Shown here piece after piece: positions 41,651-55,538 of a DNA stretch of 64,000 bases. Each line of letters opens with the position of its first letter. Positions within the stretch are counted from its first letter, which is position 1. The position numbers and the translations under genes are program-made. The notes beneath the pieces are model-generated. The model searched no databases. It saw only the letters and a list, made by a program, of their open reading frames with translations, and was not told the origin of the DNA. Origin of the DNA: Pseudomonas oryzihabitans NBRC 102199 (lineage in GTDB: Bacteria; Pseudomonadota; Gammaproteobacteria; Pseudomonadales; Pseudomonadaceae); NCBI RefSeq assembly GCF_000730625.1, contig NZ_BBIT01000025.1, positions 1 through 64,000 on the forward strand. The letters run 5' to 3'.

Positions 41651-42513
41651 CAGTTCTGTTCCTGCCTGAAGCCTTCGACTGCGGTGATCATCTTCACCAC
41701 GTCCACCGTTTCCGCCACATCATGGACCCTGAGGATCTGCGCGCCCTTGACCAGTGCCAGCGCCGCCAGGGCCAGACCGCCCGCCAGACGACCTTCCACA
41801 GGCCGCCCGGTGACCGCGCCGATCATGCTCTTGCGCGAGACACCCACCAGCAAGGGTAGCCCAAAGGCGAGCAACTCGGCCTGTCGCCTGAACAGTTCGA
41901 GGTTGTGCTCGAGGGTCTTGGCGAAGCCATAGCCTGGATCCAGCACCAGCCGCTGACGGGAGATGCCGACCGCTTCGCAGCGGGCCACCTGCTCGGCGAG
42001 AAAGGCGCCTACCTCGCCTGCGACATCGGCATAGACGGGCGCCTGCTGCATGGTGCCGGGCTCGCCGCGCATGTGCATCAGGCAGATCGCCAGGTCGGTC
42101 GCGGCCGCCGTCTCGAGGGCACCGGGCCGACGCAGCGAGCGCACGTCATTGATCAGACCGGCACCCGCCCTGGCGCCTTCGCGCATGACCGCGGGCGTGG
42201 AAGTATCCATGGAAATCACGACATCGAGCTCGCGGGCGATCGCCTCGATCACCGGCACGACCCGATCGAGCTCTTCCGCTTCGGATACTGCGGGCGCCCC
42301 CGGGCGCGTGGACTCGCCCCCGACATCGATGATGGCCGCACCCGCCGACACCATTCCCTCGGCATGGCGCAGGGCGCTCTCGACCGCCGTATAGCGACCA
42401 CCATCGGAAAAGGAGTCGGGAGTGACGTTGAGGATGCCCATGACTTTGGGCGCGTCAAAAACAAGAACCCGATTGCCGCAAGGCAATCGGGTCGAAGGAA
42501 GCGGATTGAACAT
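41650..42513 (-). CDS. folP: dihydropteroate synthase
   Basis: Condenses hydroxymethyl-dihydropterin pyrophosphate with para-aminobenzoate in folate synthesis; it is the sulfonamide target. The 287-residue protein has the signature [29 protein letters not shown], and [12 protein letters not shown] near the C-terminus. I chose the ATG at 42513 ([10 protein letters not shown]), 7 bp after the ftsH stop. A longer frame runs back to 42633 inside ftsH and is not family-like. The ribosome site is weak, so coupling to ftsH is likely. Confidence 0.96.
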   Translation of the reverse strand: MFNPLPSTRLPCGNRVLVFDAPKVMGILNVTPDSFSDGGRYTAVESALRHAEGMVSAGAAIIDVGGESTRPGAPAVSEAEELDRVVPVIEAIARELDVVISMDTSTPAVMREGARAGAGLINDVRSLRRPGALETAAATDLAICLMHMRGEPGTMQQAPVYADVAGEVGAFLAEQVARCEAVGISRQRLVLDPGYGFAKTLEHNLELFRRQAELLAFGLPLLVGVSRKSMIGAVTGRPVEGRLAGGLALAALALVKGAQILRVHDVAETVDVVKMITAVEGFRQEQN

Positions 42514-42520
42514 GGGTGTT

Positions 42521-44446
42521 TCAGTGTTCTCCGGCCGGACCACCGATGGGGGTTTCCGGACGATCGCTACCACTCTGCGGCGCCGGAGCGTCACCGGTAG
42601 GACCGCCACGGTCATGCCAGTCACGCGGCTCACGCGGGACCTTGCCGGCCATGATGTCGTCGATCTGATCGGAGTCGATGGTCTCGTACTTCATCAGGGC
42701 ATCGGCCATGAGTTCGAGCTTGTCGCGGTTCTCGTCCAACAGGCGCTTAGCCGTGCCATAGCAGTCGTCGATGATCCGGCGAATTTCCAGGTCGATCTGC
42801 TTGGCGGTCTCGCCCGACATGTTGCCGGCGCCGCCACCACCCGAACGACCCAGATAGCCTTCGTTCTCTTCCTCGCCATACAGCAGCGGGCCGAGTTTCT
42901 CGGACAGGCCCCACTTGGTGACCATGTTCCGCGCCAGGGAGGTCGCGCGCATGATGTCGTTGGAGGCACCGGTGGTCACCCCCTCGAAGCCCAGGGTCAT
43001 TTCCTCGGCGATACGGCCGCCGAACAGCGAGCAGATCTGACTTTCCAGCGCACGCTTGGATAGGCTGTAGCGGTCCTCCTCGGGGAGGAACATGGTTACG
43101 CCCAGTGCGCGACCACGAGGAATGATGGAGACCTTGTAGACCGGATCGTGTTCGGGCACCAGGCGACCGACGATGGCGTGACCCGCTTCGTGGTAGGCGG
43201 TGTTGCGCTTCTCCTTCTCGGACATGACCATGGTCTTGCGCTCTGCGCCCATCATGATCTTGTCCTTGGCCAGCTCGAACTCGCGCATGTCGACGATGCG
43301 CTTGTTAGCGCGGGCGGCGAACAGCGAAGCCTCGTTGACCAGGTTGGCCAGATCGGCACCGGAGAAACCCGGGGTACCGCGGGCGATGACGCCGGCGTCC
43401 ACGCGCTCGCCGACCGGCACCTTGCGCATGTGCACCTTGAGGATCTGTTCGCGACCGCGGATGTCCGGGAGACCGACCACCACCTGGCGATCGAAGCGGC
43501 CGGGACGCAGCAGGGCCGGGTCGAGCACATCAGGACGGTTGGTAGCAGCGATGACGATGATGCCATCGTTCATCTCGAAGCCATCCATCTCGACCAGCAG
43601 CTGGTTCAGGGTCTGCTCGCGCTCGTCGTGACCACCGCCCATGCCGTTGCCACGGTGGCGACCGACCGCATCGATCTCGTCGATGAAGATGATGCAGGGC
43701 GCGTGCTTCTTGGCTTGGTCGAACATGTCACGGACGCGGCTGGCGCCGACACCGACGAACATTTCGACGAAATCCGAACCGGAAATGGTGAAGAACGGCA
43801 CCTTGGCCTCACCGGCCACGGCCTTGGCCAGCAGCGTCTTGCCGGTACCCGGCGAGCCGACCATCAGGACACCGCGGGGAATACGACCACCCAGGCGTTG
43901 GAACTTGCCTGGATCACGGAGGAATTCGACCAGCTCGGTGACTTCTTCCTTGGCTTCGTCGCAACCGGCGACATCGGCGAAGGTGGTCTTGACCTGGTCT
44001 TCCGACAGCAGTCGCGCCTTGCTCTTGCCAAAGCTCATGGGACCGCCGCGACCGCCAGCGCCTCCCTGCATCTGGCGCATGAAGAACATGAAGACGGCGA
44101 TGATCACCAGGATCGGGAAGCTGGCCACCAGCAACTGAGTCCAGATGCTCTGCTGCTCGGGCTGCTTGCCGGTGATGGTGACGCTGTTGTTGACCAGATC
44201 GCCGATCAGGCCATTGTCCTGGATCGCCGGACGGATGGTCTTGAAGGGATCGCCATCACGATGCTTACCGGTGATGACATAGCCATCCACGGTCACGCTC
44301 TCGATCTGCCCGTCCTTCACCTGCTGGATGAAGTCGGAGTAGTTGAGCGTCTGGGGTTCGTTGGGGCTGGAGAAGTTGTTCATCACGGTGACGAGCACCG
44401 CGGCGATGATCAGCCACAGGATCAGATTCTTTGCCATGTCGTTCAA
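42521..44446 (-). CDS. ftsH: ATP-dependent zinc metalloprotease FtsH
   Basis: Membrane-anchored AAA+ protease that degrades misfolded membrane proteins and regulators such as LpxC and sigma-32. The 641-residue protein has two membrane helices (about 8-24 and 106-124). Walker A is GSPGTGKT (197-204); the second residue is Ser where Pro is commoner. Walker B is IIFIDEIDA, the second region of homology is present, and the zinc motif is HEAGH near 420. The TTG at 44446 has GAGGG seven bases upstream. The ATG at 44437 (MAKNLIL) is a possible alternative but is too far from that site. Usually rlmE precedes it; here it does not. Confidence 0.97.
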   Translation of the reverse strand: MNDMAKNLILWLIIAAVLVTVMNNFSSPNEPQTLNYSDFIQQVKDGQIESVTVDGYVITGKHRDGDPFKTIRPAIQDNGLIGDLVNNSVTITGKQPEQQSIWTQLLVASFPILVIIAVFMFFMRQMQGGAGGRGGPMSFGKSKARLLSEDQVKTTFADVAGCDEAKEEVTELVEFLRDPGKFQRLGGRIPRGVLMVGSPGTGKTLLAKAVAGEAKVPFFTISGSDFVEMFVGVGASRVRDMFDQAKKHAPCIIFIDEIDAVGRHRGNGMGGGHDEREQTLNQLLVEMDGFEMNDGIIVIAATNRPDVLDPALLRPGRFDRQVVVGLPDIRGREQILKVHMRKVPVGERVDAGVIARGTPGFSGADLANLVNEASLFAARANKRIVDMREFELAKDKIMMGAERKTMVMSEKEKRNTAYHEAGHAIVGRLVPEHDPVYKVSIIPRGRALGVTMFLPEEDRYSLSKRALESQICSLFGGRIAEEMTLGFEGVTTGASNDIMRATSLARNMVTKWGLSEKLGPLLYGEEENEGYLGRSGGGGAGNMSGETAKQIDLEIRRIIDDCYGTAKRLLDENRDKLELMADALMKYETIDSDQIDDIMAGKVPREPRDWHDRGGPTGDAPAPQSGSDRPETPIGGPAGEH

Positions 44447-44515
44447 TTGACTACCCTCTGCGCCGGTTTCGTGGGTAAACCGTTCGAAGCGAAACCGGCA
44501 GTGACCGGTAAGTTA

Positions 44516-44779
44516 CTACACAAAGCCTGGCCCACGGCAGACATCGTCTGTAACGCTATATGAGTCTTCTGCCTTTGACTCTAGGGCAAGGCAGACGTTG
44601 CGGCCATCAATTCTCTCAATTGCCCCTAAAACCGCGACCCAATAGATATTGCTGGGGCGATCTGGTCCCGCGACGCGGACGGCGGCGCCAGAGCCCTGCT
44701 CGAAGGACTCACGCCATCTTCGTCCCGCAGGCCCCTGGATCGATCCATCGCACTCAGCTCGCTCATATGGGGGCCCCAT
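44516..44779 (-). CDS. hypothetical small protein at the site normally held by rlmE
   Basis: I do not recognise this family. The 87-residue frame reads as plausible protein: RRWRESFEQGSGAAVRVAG, then NIYWVAVLGAIERIDGRNVCLALES, ending VCRGPGFV. It uses codons that are rare in the rest of the window (AGA, TTA, ATT, TCA) and is clearly lower in GC in its second half. The ATG at 44779 has no Shine-Dalgarno. The sequence just upstream looks coding in another frame (EHRDGPPVKSVRHEDLVASIEG), so this could be the end of a frameshifted or decayed gene. It sits between ftsH and the divergent yhbY. Whether it is expressed is unknown. Confidence 0.35.
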   Translation of the reverse strand: MGPPYERAECDGSIQGPAGRRWRESFEQGSGAAVRVAGPDRPSNIYWVAVLGAIERIDGRNVCLALESKAEDSYSVTDDVCRGPGFV

Positions 44780-44968
44780 GAAAAATAACAAGGCCCTTCG
44801 ATGCTCGCGACGAGGTCTTCGTGGCGCACCGACTTGACCGGAGGCCCGTCGCGGTGTTCCTTGAGCCGACCAGGCAGGCGTTGCAGGGCGCGCGGGTAAG
44901 TTTTCGCGTATCGCTGGGCGGCACGTGGCAGCTGGGATAAACTGTCCGGCTTTTATCCGGGGTGAATT
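44780..44968. other. intergenic region upstream of yhbY, with possible decayed coding sequence
   Basis: On the minus strand, about 44945-44780 is open with Pseudomonas-like codon choice (residues such as QRYAKTYPRALQRLPGRLK) but has no good start codon. The plus strand must also hold the yhbY promoter; GATAAACT near 44936 is a candidate -10. No rlmE-like sequence is present. Confidence 0.4.
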
Positions 44969-45280
44969 ATGGCGCTCAACAACGAGCTTAAAAAGCGGTT
45001 CAAGGCGATCGGTCATCAACTCAAGCCGGTGGTCACCATCAGCGAGAACGGCCTGAGCGAAGGCGTGCTGGGCGAGCTCGACCGTGCGCTCAACGATCAC
45101 GAGCTGATCAAGATCAAGCTGGCCGTCACGGAGCGGGAAGACCGCCGGGCCCTGATCGACGAACTGTGCGCGTCGAGCAAGGCGGAGCTGGTGCAGGTCA
45201 TCGGCAAGATGGCGCTGATCTACCGCAAGGCGCGCGAGCAGAATCGCAATCTCTCCAACGTGGTGCGCTATACCGTCTGA
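44969..45280 (+). CDS. yhbY: ribosome assembly RNA-binding protein YhbY (CRM domain)
   Basis: Single CRM-domain protein that binds pre-50S particles. The 103-residue protein has LKKRFKAIGHQLKPVVTISENGLSEGVLGELDRALNDHELIKIKLA and the GxxG-type loop region around VIGKMALIYRKA. It is divergent from the ftsH side, and its 3' end overlaps the convergent membrane-protein gene by 13 bp. In Pseudomonas it normally faces rlmE; that partner is missing here. Confidence 0.94.
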   Translation: MALNNELKKRFKAIGHQLKPVVTISENGLSEGVLGELDRALNDHELIKIKLAVTEREDRRALIDELCASSKAELVQVIGKMALIYRKAREQNRNLSNVVRYTV

Positions 45281-45735
45281 CTGTCCGGCGCACGCCCAGG
45301 AACGGGCTGCAGCACCAGGATCAGACCGCAGAGCAGCAGGACCAGGTAGCCGGCCAGGGCGGTCGGCCCAGTCCAGAAGCGCGCCAGTTCGTTCTGCAGC
45401 ACGACAGCCAGCGCACTGGCCAGCAGCAGCTGGCCGCGCAGATCGCGCCACAGGGCGCCCACGCCGGCCCACCACACCAGCACCACGATCTGGGTAAAGA
45501 CCCCACCGCCTGCGGCGCTGAGCATCATGCGCAGCAACTCTTCACGCCCGGACTGGATCAGCAGCGGTGCCCAGCCCGCCTGGGCGAGCGCCACGGGGAT
45601 GCACAGGTGCAGGGCGACCAGCGGACCGACCCAGAACACCTGAGCCAGCTGCCAGGCTGCTGCGAGCAGCCTGGCGAGCCAGCCGCTGGCGCGACGATCA
45701 GACGTGACGGACGGCGACAATTTCGTATTCGACAT
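45268..45735 (-). CDS. conserved inner-membrane protein between yhbY and greA
   Basis: Unknown function. The 155-residue protein has about four hydrophobic segments ([66 protein letters not shown] and [13 protein letters not shown]) and a short polar N-terminus. It may belong to the DUF4149/TMEM205-like group, but that is only an impression. The likely ATG at 45735 lies 38 bp inside the end of greA, and its stop overlaps yhbY by 13 bp. A GTG at 45741 is an alternative start. P. aeruginosa has a membrane protein gene at the same place. Confidence 0.75.
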   Translation of the reverse strand: MSNTKLSPSVTSDRRASGWLARLLAAAWQLAQVFWVGPLVALHLCIPVALAQAGWAPLLIQSGREELLRMMLSAAGGGVFTQIVVLVWWAGVGALWRDLRGQLLLASALAVVLQNELARFWTGPTALAGYLVLLLCGLILVLQPVPGRAPDSQTV

Positions 45736-46170
45736 CGCCACCCGGGGTCTTCACCAGCACCACGTCCCCCTCTTCCTTGCCGATCAGGGCGCGGGCGATG
45801 GGCGAACCCACCGACAGCTTGCCCTGCTTGATGTCCGCCTCGTCGTCACCGACGATCTGGTAGGTCACGGTCTCGTCGGTCTCGGTGTTGGCGATCTCCA
45901 CGGTGGTACCGAAGATCACCTTGCCGGTGTGCGGCAGGGCGGTCACATCGATCACCTGAGCATTCTGCAGGCGCCCTTCGATATCGCGGATCCGCGCCTC
46001 GACCATGCCCTGCTGTTCGCGGGCGGCGTGGTACTCGGCGTTCTCCTTGAGGTCACCCAGCTCACGCGCTTCGGCGATGGCCTGGGTGATCTGCGGACGC
46101 AGCTCGGTCTTGAGGTGCTTGAGCTCGTCCTCCAGGGCACGGGCGCCCTGGACGGTCATGGGGTACTTGG

Positions 46171-46174
<4 letters not shown>
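45698..46174 (-). CDS. greA: transcription elongation factor GreA
   Basis: Rescues backtracked RNA polymerase by stimulating transcript cleavage. The 158-residue protein has the N-terminal coiled coil with the acidic tip ([27 protein letters not shown]) and the C-terminal FKBP-like domain ([30 protein letters not shown]). Its ATG overlaps the carB stop by 3 bp, so it is the last gene of a carA-orf-carB-greA operon, the arrangement described in P. aeruginosa. Confidence 0.98.
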
Positions 46175-49392
<3,218 letters not shown>

Positions 49393-49413
49393 GGGCTTCT
49401 CGAATGCAGGTAA

Positions 49414-50070
49414 TCAGGTCAGGGTTGCGGTGGCCAGCTTCACACCGAACCCCACGAACAGGGCGCCGACGCCACCGGTGGCGCCCGCGCTGAGGCGACG
49501 CCGCTGACGGAACCAGGCCGCCAGGCGAACGCCGCAGAAAATCAGGAACGACAGGTAGCAGAAGCTGATCGCTTCCAGTACCGCGCCCAGCACCAGGAAG
49601 GACAGCGCCGGATGGGCGTAACCGGGGTCCACGAACTGGATGAAGAAGGAAACGAAGAACAGGATCGCCGTCGGGTTCGACAGGCTCAGCAGCAGCGCCT
49701 TGCGGAACGGCTGGTGGACGTCTTCGCGCAGGGTCGCCTCGGCCTGGCCCTGGGCCGGGCTGCGCCAGGACTTGAGTCCGCCGCGCAACATGCCCCAGCC
49801 GAGGTAGAACAGCTACGCCGCGCCCAGATACTTGAGGATCTGGAAGAACAGCGGCTCGGCCTTGAGCAGCGAGGCAACGCCCAGCGCCGAGAGCAGCATC
49901 AGCACGGCGTCACCGAGGAACACGGCCGAGGCCGCCTGGTAGCCGCTGCGAATGCCGCGCTGGGCACTGGTGGCCAGCACGAAGAAGGAATTGGGGCCGG
50001 GCAACAGGATGACGAACAGGGTCCCGACCACATAGGTCCAGAAGTCGATGACACCCAGATTCGCCAGCAT
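49414..50070 (-). pseudogene. LysE/RhtB-family amino acid exporter, interrupted by an in-frame TAG
   Basis: The two halves are in one frame: residues 1-85 (MLANLGVIDFWTYVVGTLFVILLPGPNSFFVLATSAQRG... to ILKYLGAA), then TAG at 49813-49815, then LFYLGWGMLRGGLKSW onward to the natural stop. The family motif is YLGAAYLxYLG, so the TAG replaces a tyrosine codon by a single base change. The full frame is 218 codons, normal for LysE/RhtB exporters (six helices). It occupies the orf position in carA-orf-carB-greA. A sequencing error, recent inactivation or amber read-through are the options. The second half has an ATG (49791) but would lack two helices. Confidence 0.9.
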
Positions 50071-50091
50071 GAGCGCTACCCTCCTCCCGTC

Positions 50092-51228
50092 TTAGCGGCG
50101 TGCCGCCATGGCCTGGATGAACTTGTCGAACAGCGGCGCCACGTCGTGCGGGCCAGGGCTCGCCTCGGGGTGACCCTGGAAGCTGAAGGCGACCTTGTCG
50201 GTACGCTCGATGCCCTGCAGGGTGCCATCGAACAGCGACTTGTGGGTGGCCCGCACATTGGCCGGCAGGCTGGCCTCGTCCACGGCGAAACCGTGGTTCT
50301 GGCTGGTGATCATCACCACGCCGCTGTCGAGATCCTGCACCGGATGGTTGGCGCCGTGGTGACCGTTGGGCATCTTCACCGTCTTGGCGCCGGAAGCCAG
50401 GGCCAGCAACTGGTGGCCCAGGCAGATGCCGAACACCGGAATCTCGGTTTCCAGGACGTCCTGGATCGCCTTGATGGCGTAGTCGCACGGTTCGGGATCG
50501 CCCGGGCCGTTGGCCAGGAAGATGCCGTCGGGTTGCAGCGCCAGGGCTTCGCTGGCCGGGGTCTGGGCCGGCAGCACGGTGATGCGGCAGCCACGGGCCA
50601 CCAGCATGCGCAGGATGTTCAGCTTGACGCCATAGTCGAAGGCCACCACGTGATAGGGCAGCTGCTCGGCCGGGATCTCGGCGTGGCTGTCGGTTTCCAG
50701 CGACCAGACGCCGGAGCGCCACTCGTAGCGCTCCTTGACGCTGACTTCCTTGGCCAGGTCCATGCCCTTGAGGCCGGGGAAGGCGCGGGCCAGTTCCAGG
50801 GCGCGCTCCTCGGTGGCGTCTTCGCCGGTAAGGATGCAGCCATCCTGAGCGCCCTTCTCGCGGAGGATGCGGGTCAGTCGACGGGTGTCGATACCGGCGA
50901 TGGCGATGGTGCCGTTCTCCTTGAGATAGTCCGGCAGCGACTGCTTGTTGCGCCAGTTGCTGGCCAGCAGCGGCAGGTCGCGGATGATCAGCCCGGCGGC
51001 CCACACCTGGGCGGCCTCGCCATCCTGCGGCGTGGTGCCGGTGTTGCCGATGTGCGGATAGGTCAGGGTGACGATCTGCTTCGCATAGGAAGGATCGGTC
51101 AGGATTTCCTGGTAGCCGGTCATGGCGGTGTTGAACACCACTTCGCCGACCGTGTGGCCGTCGGCACCGATGGATTCACCGCGAAAGATGCTGCCATCGG
51201 CAAGTGCGAGTATGGCTGGCTTAGTCAA
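50092..51228 (-). CDS. carA: carbamoyl-phosphate synthase small subunit (glutaminase)
   Basis: Glutamine amidotransferase chain that supplies ammonia to CarB. The 378-residue protein has the N-terminal CPSase small-chain domain ([45 protein letters not shown]). The class I glutaminase triad is present: Cys in [14 protein letters not shown], and His and Glu in [14 protein letters not shown]. The start is TTG at 51228, with a strong GGAGG five bases upstream; no ATG is available nearby. A hairpin with a T tract lies 48-90 bp upstream in the leader. Confidence 0.97.
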   Translation of the reverse strand: MTKPAILALADGSIFRGESIGADGHTVGEVVFNTAMTGYQEILTDPSYAKQIVTLTYPHIGNTGTTPQDGEAAQVWAAGLIIRDLPLLASNWRNKQSLPDYLKENGTIAIAGIDTRRLTRILREKGAQDGCILTGEDATEERALELARAFPGLKGMDLAKEVSVKERYEWRSGVWSLETDSHAEIPAEQLPYHVVAFDYGVKLNILRMLVARGCRITVLPAQTPASEALALQPDGIFLANGPGDPEPCDYAIKAIQDVLETEIPVFGICLGHQLLALASGAKTVKMPNGHHGANHPVQDLDSGVVMITSQNHGFAVDEASLPANVRATHKSLFDGTLQGIERTDKVAFSFQGHPEASPGPHDVAPLFDKFIQAMAARR

Positions 51229-51272
51229 GAAGACCTCCGAAAATCAAGCCTTGGCGGGCAAACGCAGGGTGC

Positions 51273-51311
51273 AAAAAAACGGGATGACATCTCGAAGAGT
51301 CATCCCGTTTT
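51273..51311 (-). terminator. terminator/attenuator hairpin in the carA leader
   Basis: Perfect 13-bp stem AAAACGGGATGAC (51276-51288) with GTCATCCCGTTTT (51299-51311) and a T7 run on the minus strand. It lies downstream of a likely carA -10 box (TACAAT at 51363-51368). It therefore either ends dapB transcripts or attenuates carA. A second hairpin, AGCTTTTAGTG with CACTAAAGCT (51336-51360), precedes it. Confidence 0.75.
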
Positions 51312-51404
51312 AATGTTGTGATTTCATTCTGCGCTAGCTTTTAGTGGATACACTAAAGCTGCATTGTACACGAATTGATCACGGCTGGCACCCCCGCAAG
51401 GGGA

Positions 51405-52265
<861 letters not shown>

Positions 52266-53399
52266 TTAGAGGTCGTCGAAGAAGCGCTTCATGCCGTCGA
52301 ACCAGCCACTGGCCCGGGGCGAATGGGAGCTGTCGCTCTGCAGGGTGTTACGGAACTCCTCGAGCAGCTCGCGCTGACGCCGGCTCAGGTTGACCGGAGT
52401 CTCCACCACCACCTTGCACATCAGGTCGCCGGCGCCGCCACCGCGCACAGGCGTCACGCCCTTGCCGCGCAGGCGGAACATCTTGCCGGTCTGGGTGCCC
52501 TCGGGAATCTTCAGCTTGACGCGGCCATCCAGGGTCGGCACTTCCAGCTCGCCACCCAGGGCGGCGTCGGTGAAGTTGATCGGCACCTCGCAATAGAGGT
52601 GCTTGCCGTCGCGCTGGAAGATCGAGTGCTCGCGCACATTGACCACGACATAGAGATCGCCACTGGGGCCACCCAGGGTCCCCGCCTCGCCTTCGCCGGT
52701 CAGGCGGATGCGGTCGCCGGTGTCGACGCCTGCGGGCACCTTGACCGACAGGGTCTTCTGCTCTTCCACGCGCCCCTGACCATGACAGGCGTTGCAGGGC
52801 TCGGGAATGATCTTGCCGCTGCCGTGGCAGCGCGGGCAGGTCTGCTGGACCGAGAAGAAGCCCTGCTGCATGCGCACCTGGCCGATGCCACCGCAGGTGG
52901 GGCAGGTGGACGCCGAGGTACCCGGCTTGGCGCCATTGCCATCGCAGACCTTGCACTCGACCAGGGTGGGCACGCGAATGGTGACCGTGGTCCCACGCAC
53001 CGCCTCTTCCAGATCCAGGTCCAGGGTGTAGCGCAGGTCGGCACCGCGCTGCGGGCCGCCGCGTCCACCGGCGCCACCGCGTCCGCCAAAGAAGTCGCTG
53101 AAGACATCGCCGAAGATGTCGGAGAAGCTCGCGCCTCCCGCCGCGCCACCGAAACCGCCGCCGCCCATGCTCGGATCGACGCCAGCATGGCCGTACTGGT
53201 CGTAGGCCGAGCGCTTGCCCGCATCGGACAGCACTTCGTAGGCCTCGGCGGCCTCCTTGAACTGCTCTTCGGCAGCCGCGTCCCCCGGATTGCGATCCGG
53301 GTGGTATTTCATCGCCAGGCGTCGGTAGGCCTTCTTGAGCTCGGCTTCGCTGGCGCCGCGCTCGACCCCGAGCACCTCATAGTAATCACGTTTGGCCAT
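52266..53399 (-). CDS. dnaJ: chaperone protein DnaJ
   Basis: J-domain co-chaperone of DnaK. The 377-residue protein has the J domain with HPD (YHPDRNPGD, near residues 32-34), a Gly/Phe-rich linker ([27 protein letters not shown]), and four zinc repeats CxxCxGxG ([32 protein letters not shown]). A C-terminal substrate-binding domain follows. It is transcribed after dnaK; the 112-bp gap contains a strong hairpin but no sigma-32 promoter that I can see. Confidence 0.98.
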   Translation of the reverse strand: MAKRDYYEVLGVERGASEAELKKAYRRLAMKYHPDRNPGDAAAEEQFKEAAEAYEVLSDAGKRSAYDQYGHAGVDPSMGGGGFGGAAGGASFSDIFGDVFSDFFGGRGGAGGRGGPQRGADLRYTLDLDLEEAVRGTTVTIRVPTLVECKVCDGNGAKPGTSASTCPTCGGIGQVRMQQGFFSVQQTCPRCHGSGKIIPEPCNACHGQGRVEEQKTLSVKVPAGVDTGDRIRLTGEGEAGTLGGPSGDLYVVVNVREHSIFQRDGKHLYCEVPINFTDAALGGELEVPTLDGRVKLKIPEGTQTGKMFRLRGKGVTPVRGGGAGDLMCKVVVETPVNLSRRQRELLEEFRNTLQSDSSHSPRASGWFDGMKRFFDDL

Positions 53400-53442
53400 A
53401 GACTTTCTGCACCTTAAATTTTCTCACCCTCCAGACACGCCA

Positions 53443-53464
53443 ACGCGGGAGCAGGCTCCCGCGT
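53443..53464 (-). other. intercistronic hairpin between dnaK and dnaJ
   Basis: Perfect palindrome with 10-bp arms, ACGCGGGAGC (53443-53452) and GCTCCCGCGT (53455-53464). No T tract follows on the minus strand. It probably stabilises the dnaK message or partly reduces dnaJ expression. Confidence 0.65.
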
Positions 53465-53511
53465 GGCGGATCCGACGGGCCGAAGCCCGCCAGGTGCGGT
53501 AAGCACGGGGC

Positions 53512-55440
53512 TTACTTGTTGTCCTTCACTTCCTCGAACTCGGCATCGACCACGTCGTCGCCGGGCTTCTTGGCATCACCGTCCGCCTTGGCCGAGGCGC
53601 CTTCGGCACCGGCGCCAGCGCCCTGCTCGGAATAGAGCTTCTGGGCCAGCGGCGCGGAGGCCTGGGACAGGGCATTCATCTTGGCTTCGATGGCGTCCTT
53701 GTCGTCACCGCGTACGGCGGTTTCCAGTTCGCCAATGGCCTTCTCGATGGTGCTCTTCTCTTCCGCGGTGGCCTTGTCGCCCGCCTCGGTCAGCATCTTG
53801 CGGGTACCGTGCACCAGGGCATCACCCTGGTTGCGGGCCGCGGCCAGCTCTTCGAACTTGCGATCCTCGTCGGCATTGGCCTCGGCGTCACGCACCATCT
53901 GCTGAATCTCTTCCTCGGACAGACCGGAGGACGCCTTGATGACGATGGACTGCTGCTTGCCGGTGGCCTTGTCCTTGGCGGACACGTTGAGGATGCCGTT
54001 GGCGTCGATGTCGAAGGTCACCTCGATCTGCGGTACGCCACGCGGCGCCGGCGGGATCTCGGCCAGGTCGAACTTGCCCAGCGACTTGTTCTGCGCGGCC
54101 TGCTTGCGCTCGCCCTGCAGCACGTGGATGGTCACGGCGCCCTGGTTGTCGTCGGCGGTGGAGAATACCTGCGACTTCTTGGTCGGGATGGTGGTGTTCT
54201 TCTCGATCAGCGCGGTCATCACACCACCCATGGTCTCGATGCCCAGGGTCAGCGGGGTGACGTCCAGCAGCAGGACGTCCTTGACGTCACCTGCCAGCAC
54301 GGCGCCCTGGATGGCGGCACCGATGGCGACGGCTTCGTCCGGGTTGACGTCCTTGCGCGCTTCCTTGCCGAAGAAGTCGGCCACGCGCTTCTGCACCAGC
54401 GGCATGCGGGTCTGACCGCCCACCAGGATGACCTCGTGGATGTCGGAGACGTCCAGACCGGAGTCCTTCAACGCCGTGCGGCAGGGCTCGATAGTGCGCT
54501 CGACCAGCTCTTCCACCAGGGACTCCAGCTTGGCGCGGGAGACCTTGACGTTCAGGTGCTTGGGACCGCTGGCATCGGCGGTGATATAGGGCAGGTTGAC
54601 GTCGGTCTGGGTAGCCGAGGACAGCTCGATCTTGGCTTTTTCCGCAGCTTCCTTCAGGCGCTGCATGGCCAGCGGGTCACCCTTGAGGTTCATGCCGCTT
54701 TCTTTCTTGAACTCCTCGACGAGGTAGTCGATCAGGCGGATGTCGAAGTCTTCGCCGCCCAGGAAGGTGTCGCCATTGGTGGCCAGCACCTCGAACTGAT
54801 GCTCACCGTCGACCTCGGCGATCTCGATGACCGAGACGTCGAAGGTACCGCCGCCCAGGTCATAGACGATCACGGTGTGGTCGCCCTTGGCCTTGTCCAG
54901 GCCATAGGCCAGGGCAGCCGCGGTGGGCTCGTTGATGATGCGCTTGACGTCCAGACCCGCGATGCGACCGGCATCCTTGGTGGCCTGGCGCTGGCTGTCG
55001 TTGAAGTAGGCCGGGACGGTGATGACCGCTTCGGTCACGGCTTCGCCCAGGTAGTCCTCGGCGGTCTTCTTCATCTTCTTCAGGACTTCGGCAGACACCT
55101 GCGGCGGCGCCATCTTCTGGCCCTTGGCCTCGACCCAGGCGTCACCGTTGTCCGCCTTGACGATCTTGTAGGGGACCATCTGGATGTCTTTCTGCACGAC
55201 GTTTTCTTCATAACGCCGGCCGATCAGACGCTTGACCGCGTACAGGGTGTTCTGCGGATTGGTCACCGCCTGGCGCTTGGCCGGCTGGCCAACCAGGGTC
55301 TCGCCGTCGTTGGTGTAGGCGATGATGGACGGCGTGGTACGGGTGCCTTCGGCGTTTTCCAGTACCTTGACGTTGCCGTTTTCGAGGATCGCGACGCAGG
55401 AGTTGGTGGTCCCCAGGTCGATACCGATGATCTTGCCCAT
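53512..55440 (-). CDS. dnaK: molecular chaperone DnaK (Hsp70)
   Basis: ATP-driven Hsp70 chaperone. The 642-residue protein has the nucleotide-binding domain ([13 protein letters not shown] at residues 5-17, [13 protein letters not shown], and [14 protein letters not shown]), the interdomain linker [10 protein letters not shown], the substrate-binding beta domain, a helical lid, and an acidic tail ending [14 protein letters not shown]. It has its own consensus sigma-32 promoter overlapping the end of grpE, so it can be induced independently of grpE. Confidence 0.99.
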   Translation of the reverse strand: MGKIIGIDLGTTNSCVAILENGNVKVLENAEGTRTTPSIIAYTNDGETLVGQPAKRQAVTNPQNTLYAVKRLIGRRYEENVVQKDIQMVPYKIVKADNGDAWVEAKGQKMAPPQVSAEVLKKMKKTAEDYLGEAVTEAVITVPAYFNDSQRQATKDAGRIAGLDVKRIINEPTAAALAYGLDKAKGDHTVIVYDLGGGTFDVSVIEIAEVDGEHQFEVLATNGDTFLGGEDFDIRLIDYLVEEFKKESGMNLKGDPLAMQRLKEAAEKAKIELSSATQTDVNLPYITADASGPKHLNVKVSRAKLESLVEELVERTIEPCRTALKDSGLDVSDIHEVILVGGQTRMPLVQKRVADFFGKEARKDVNPDEAVAIGAAIQGAVLAGDVKDVLLLDVTPLTLGIETMGGVMTALIEKNTTIPTKKSQVFSTADDNQGAVTIHVLQGERKQAAQNKSLGKFDLAEIPPAPRGVPQIEVTFDIDANGILNVSAKDKATGKQQSIVIKASSGLSEEEIQQMVRDAEANADEDRKFEELAAARNQGDALVHGTRKMLTEAGDKATAEEKSTIEKAIGELETAVRGDDKDAIEAKMNALSQASAPLAQKLYSEQGAGAGAEGASAKADGDAKKPGDDVVDAEFEEVKDNK

Positions 55441-55510
55441 GTAGTCTTCTCCAGAAATCTCAGATTCCGCGCGGCCCGCTCAGGGGGCCTTTGATGTTCG
55501 CTTGCCTACC

Positions 55511-55538
55511 AGATGGGGCCGAGCGAAAGAATTTCAAG
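55511..55538 (-). promoter_or_regulatory. sigma-32 heat-shock promoter of dnaK
   Basis: On the minus strand: CTTGAAA (55532-55538), a 13-bp spacer, then CCCCATCT (55511-55518). This matches the sigma-32 consensus CTTGAAA / CCCCATnT at every specified base. It overlaps the grpE stop codon (55534-55536). Confidence 0.93.

Noticed and set aside
51313-51335. Five-codon leader peptide ATG-AAA-TCA-CAA-CAT-TAA before the carA hairpin.
   Set aside because: No ribosome-binding site precedes it, and it has no run of regulatory codons.
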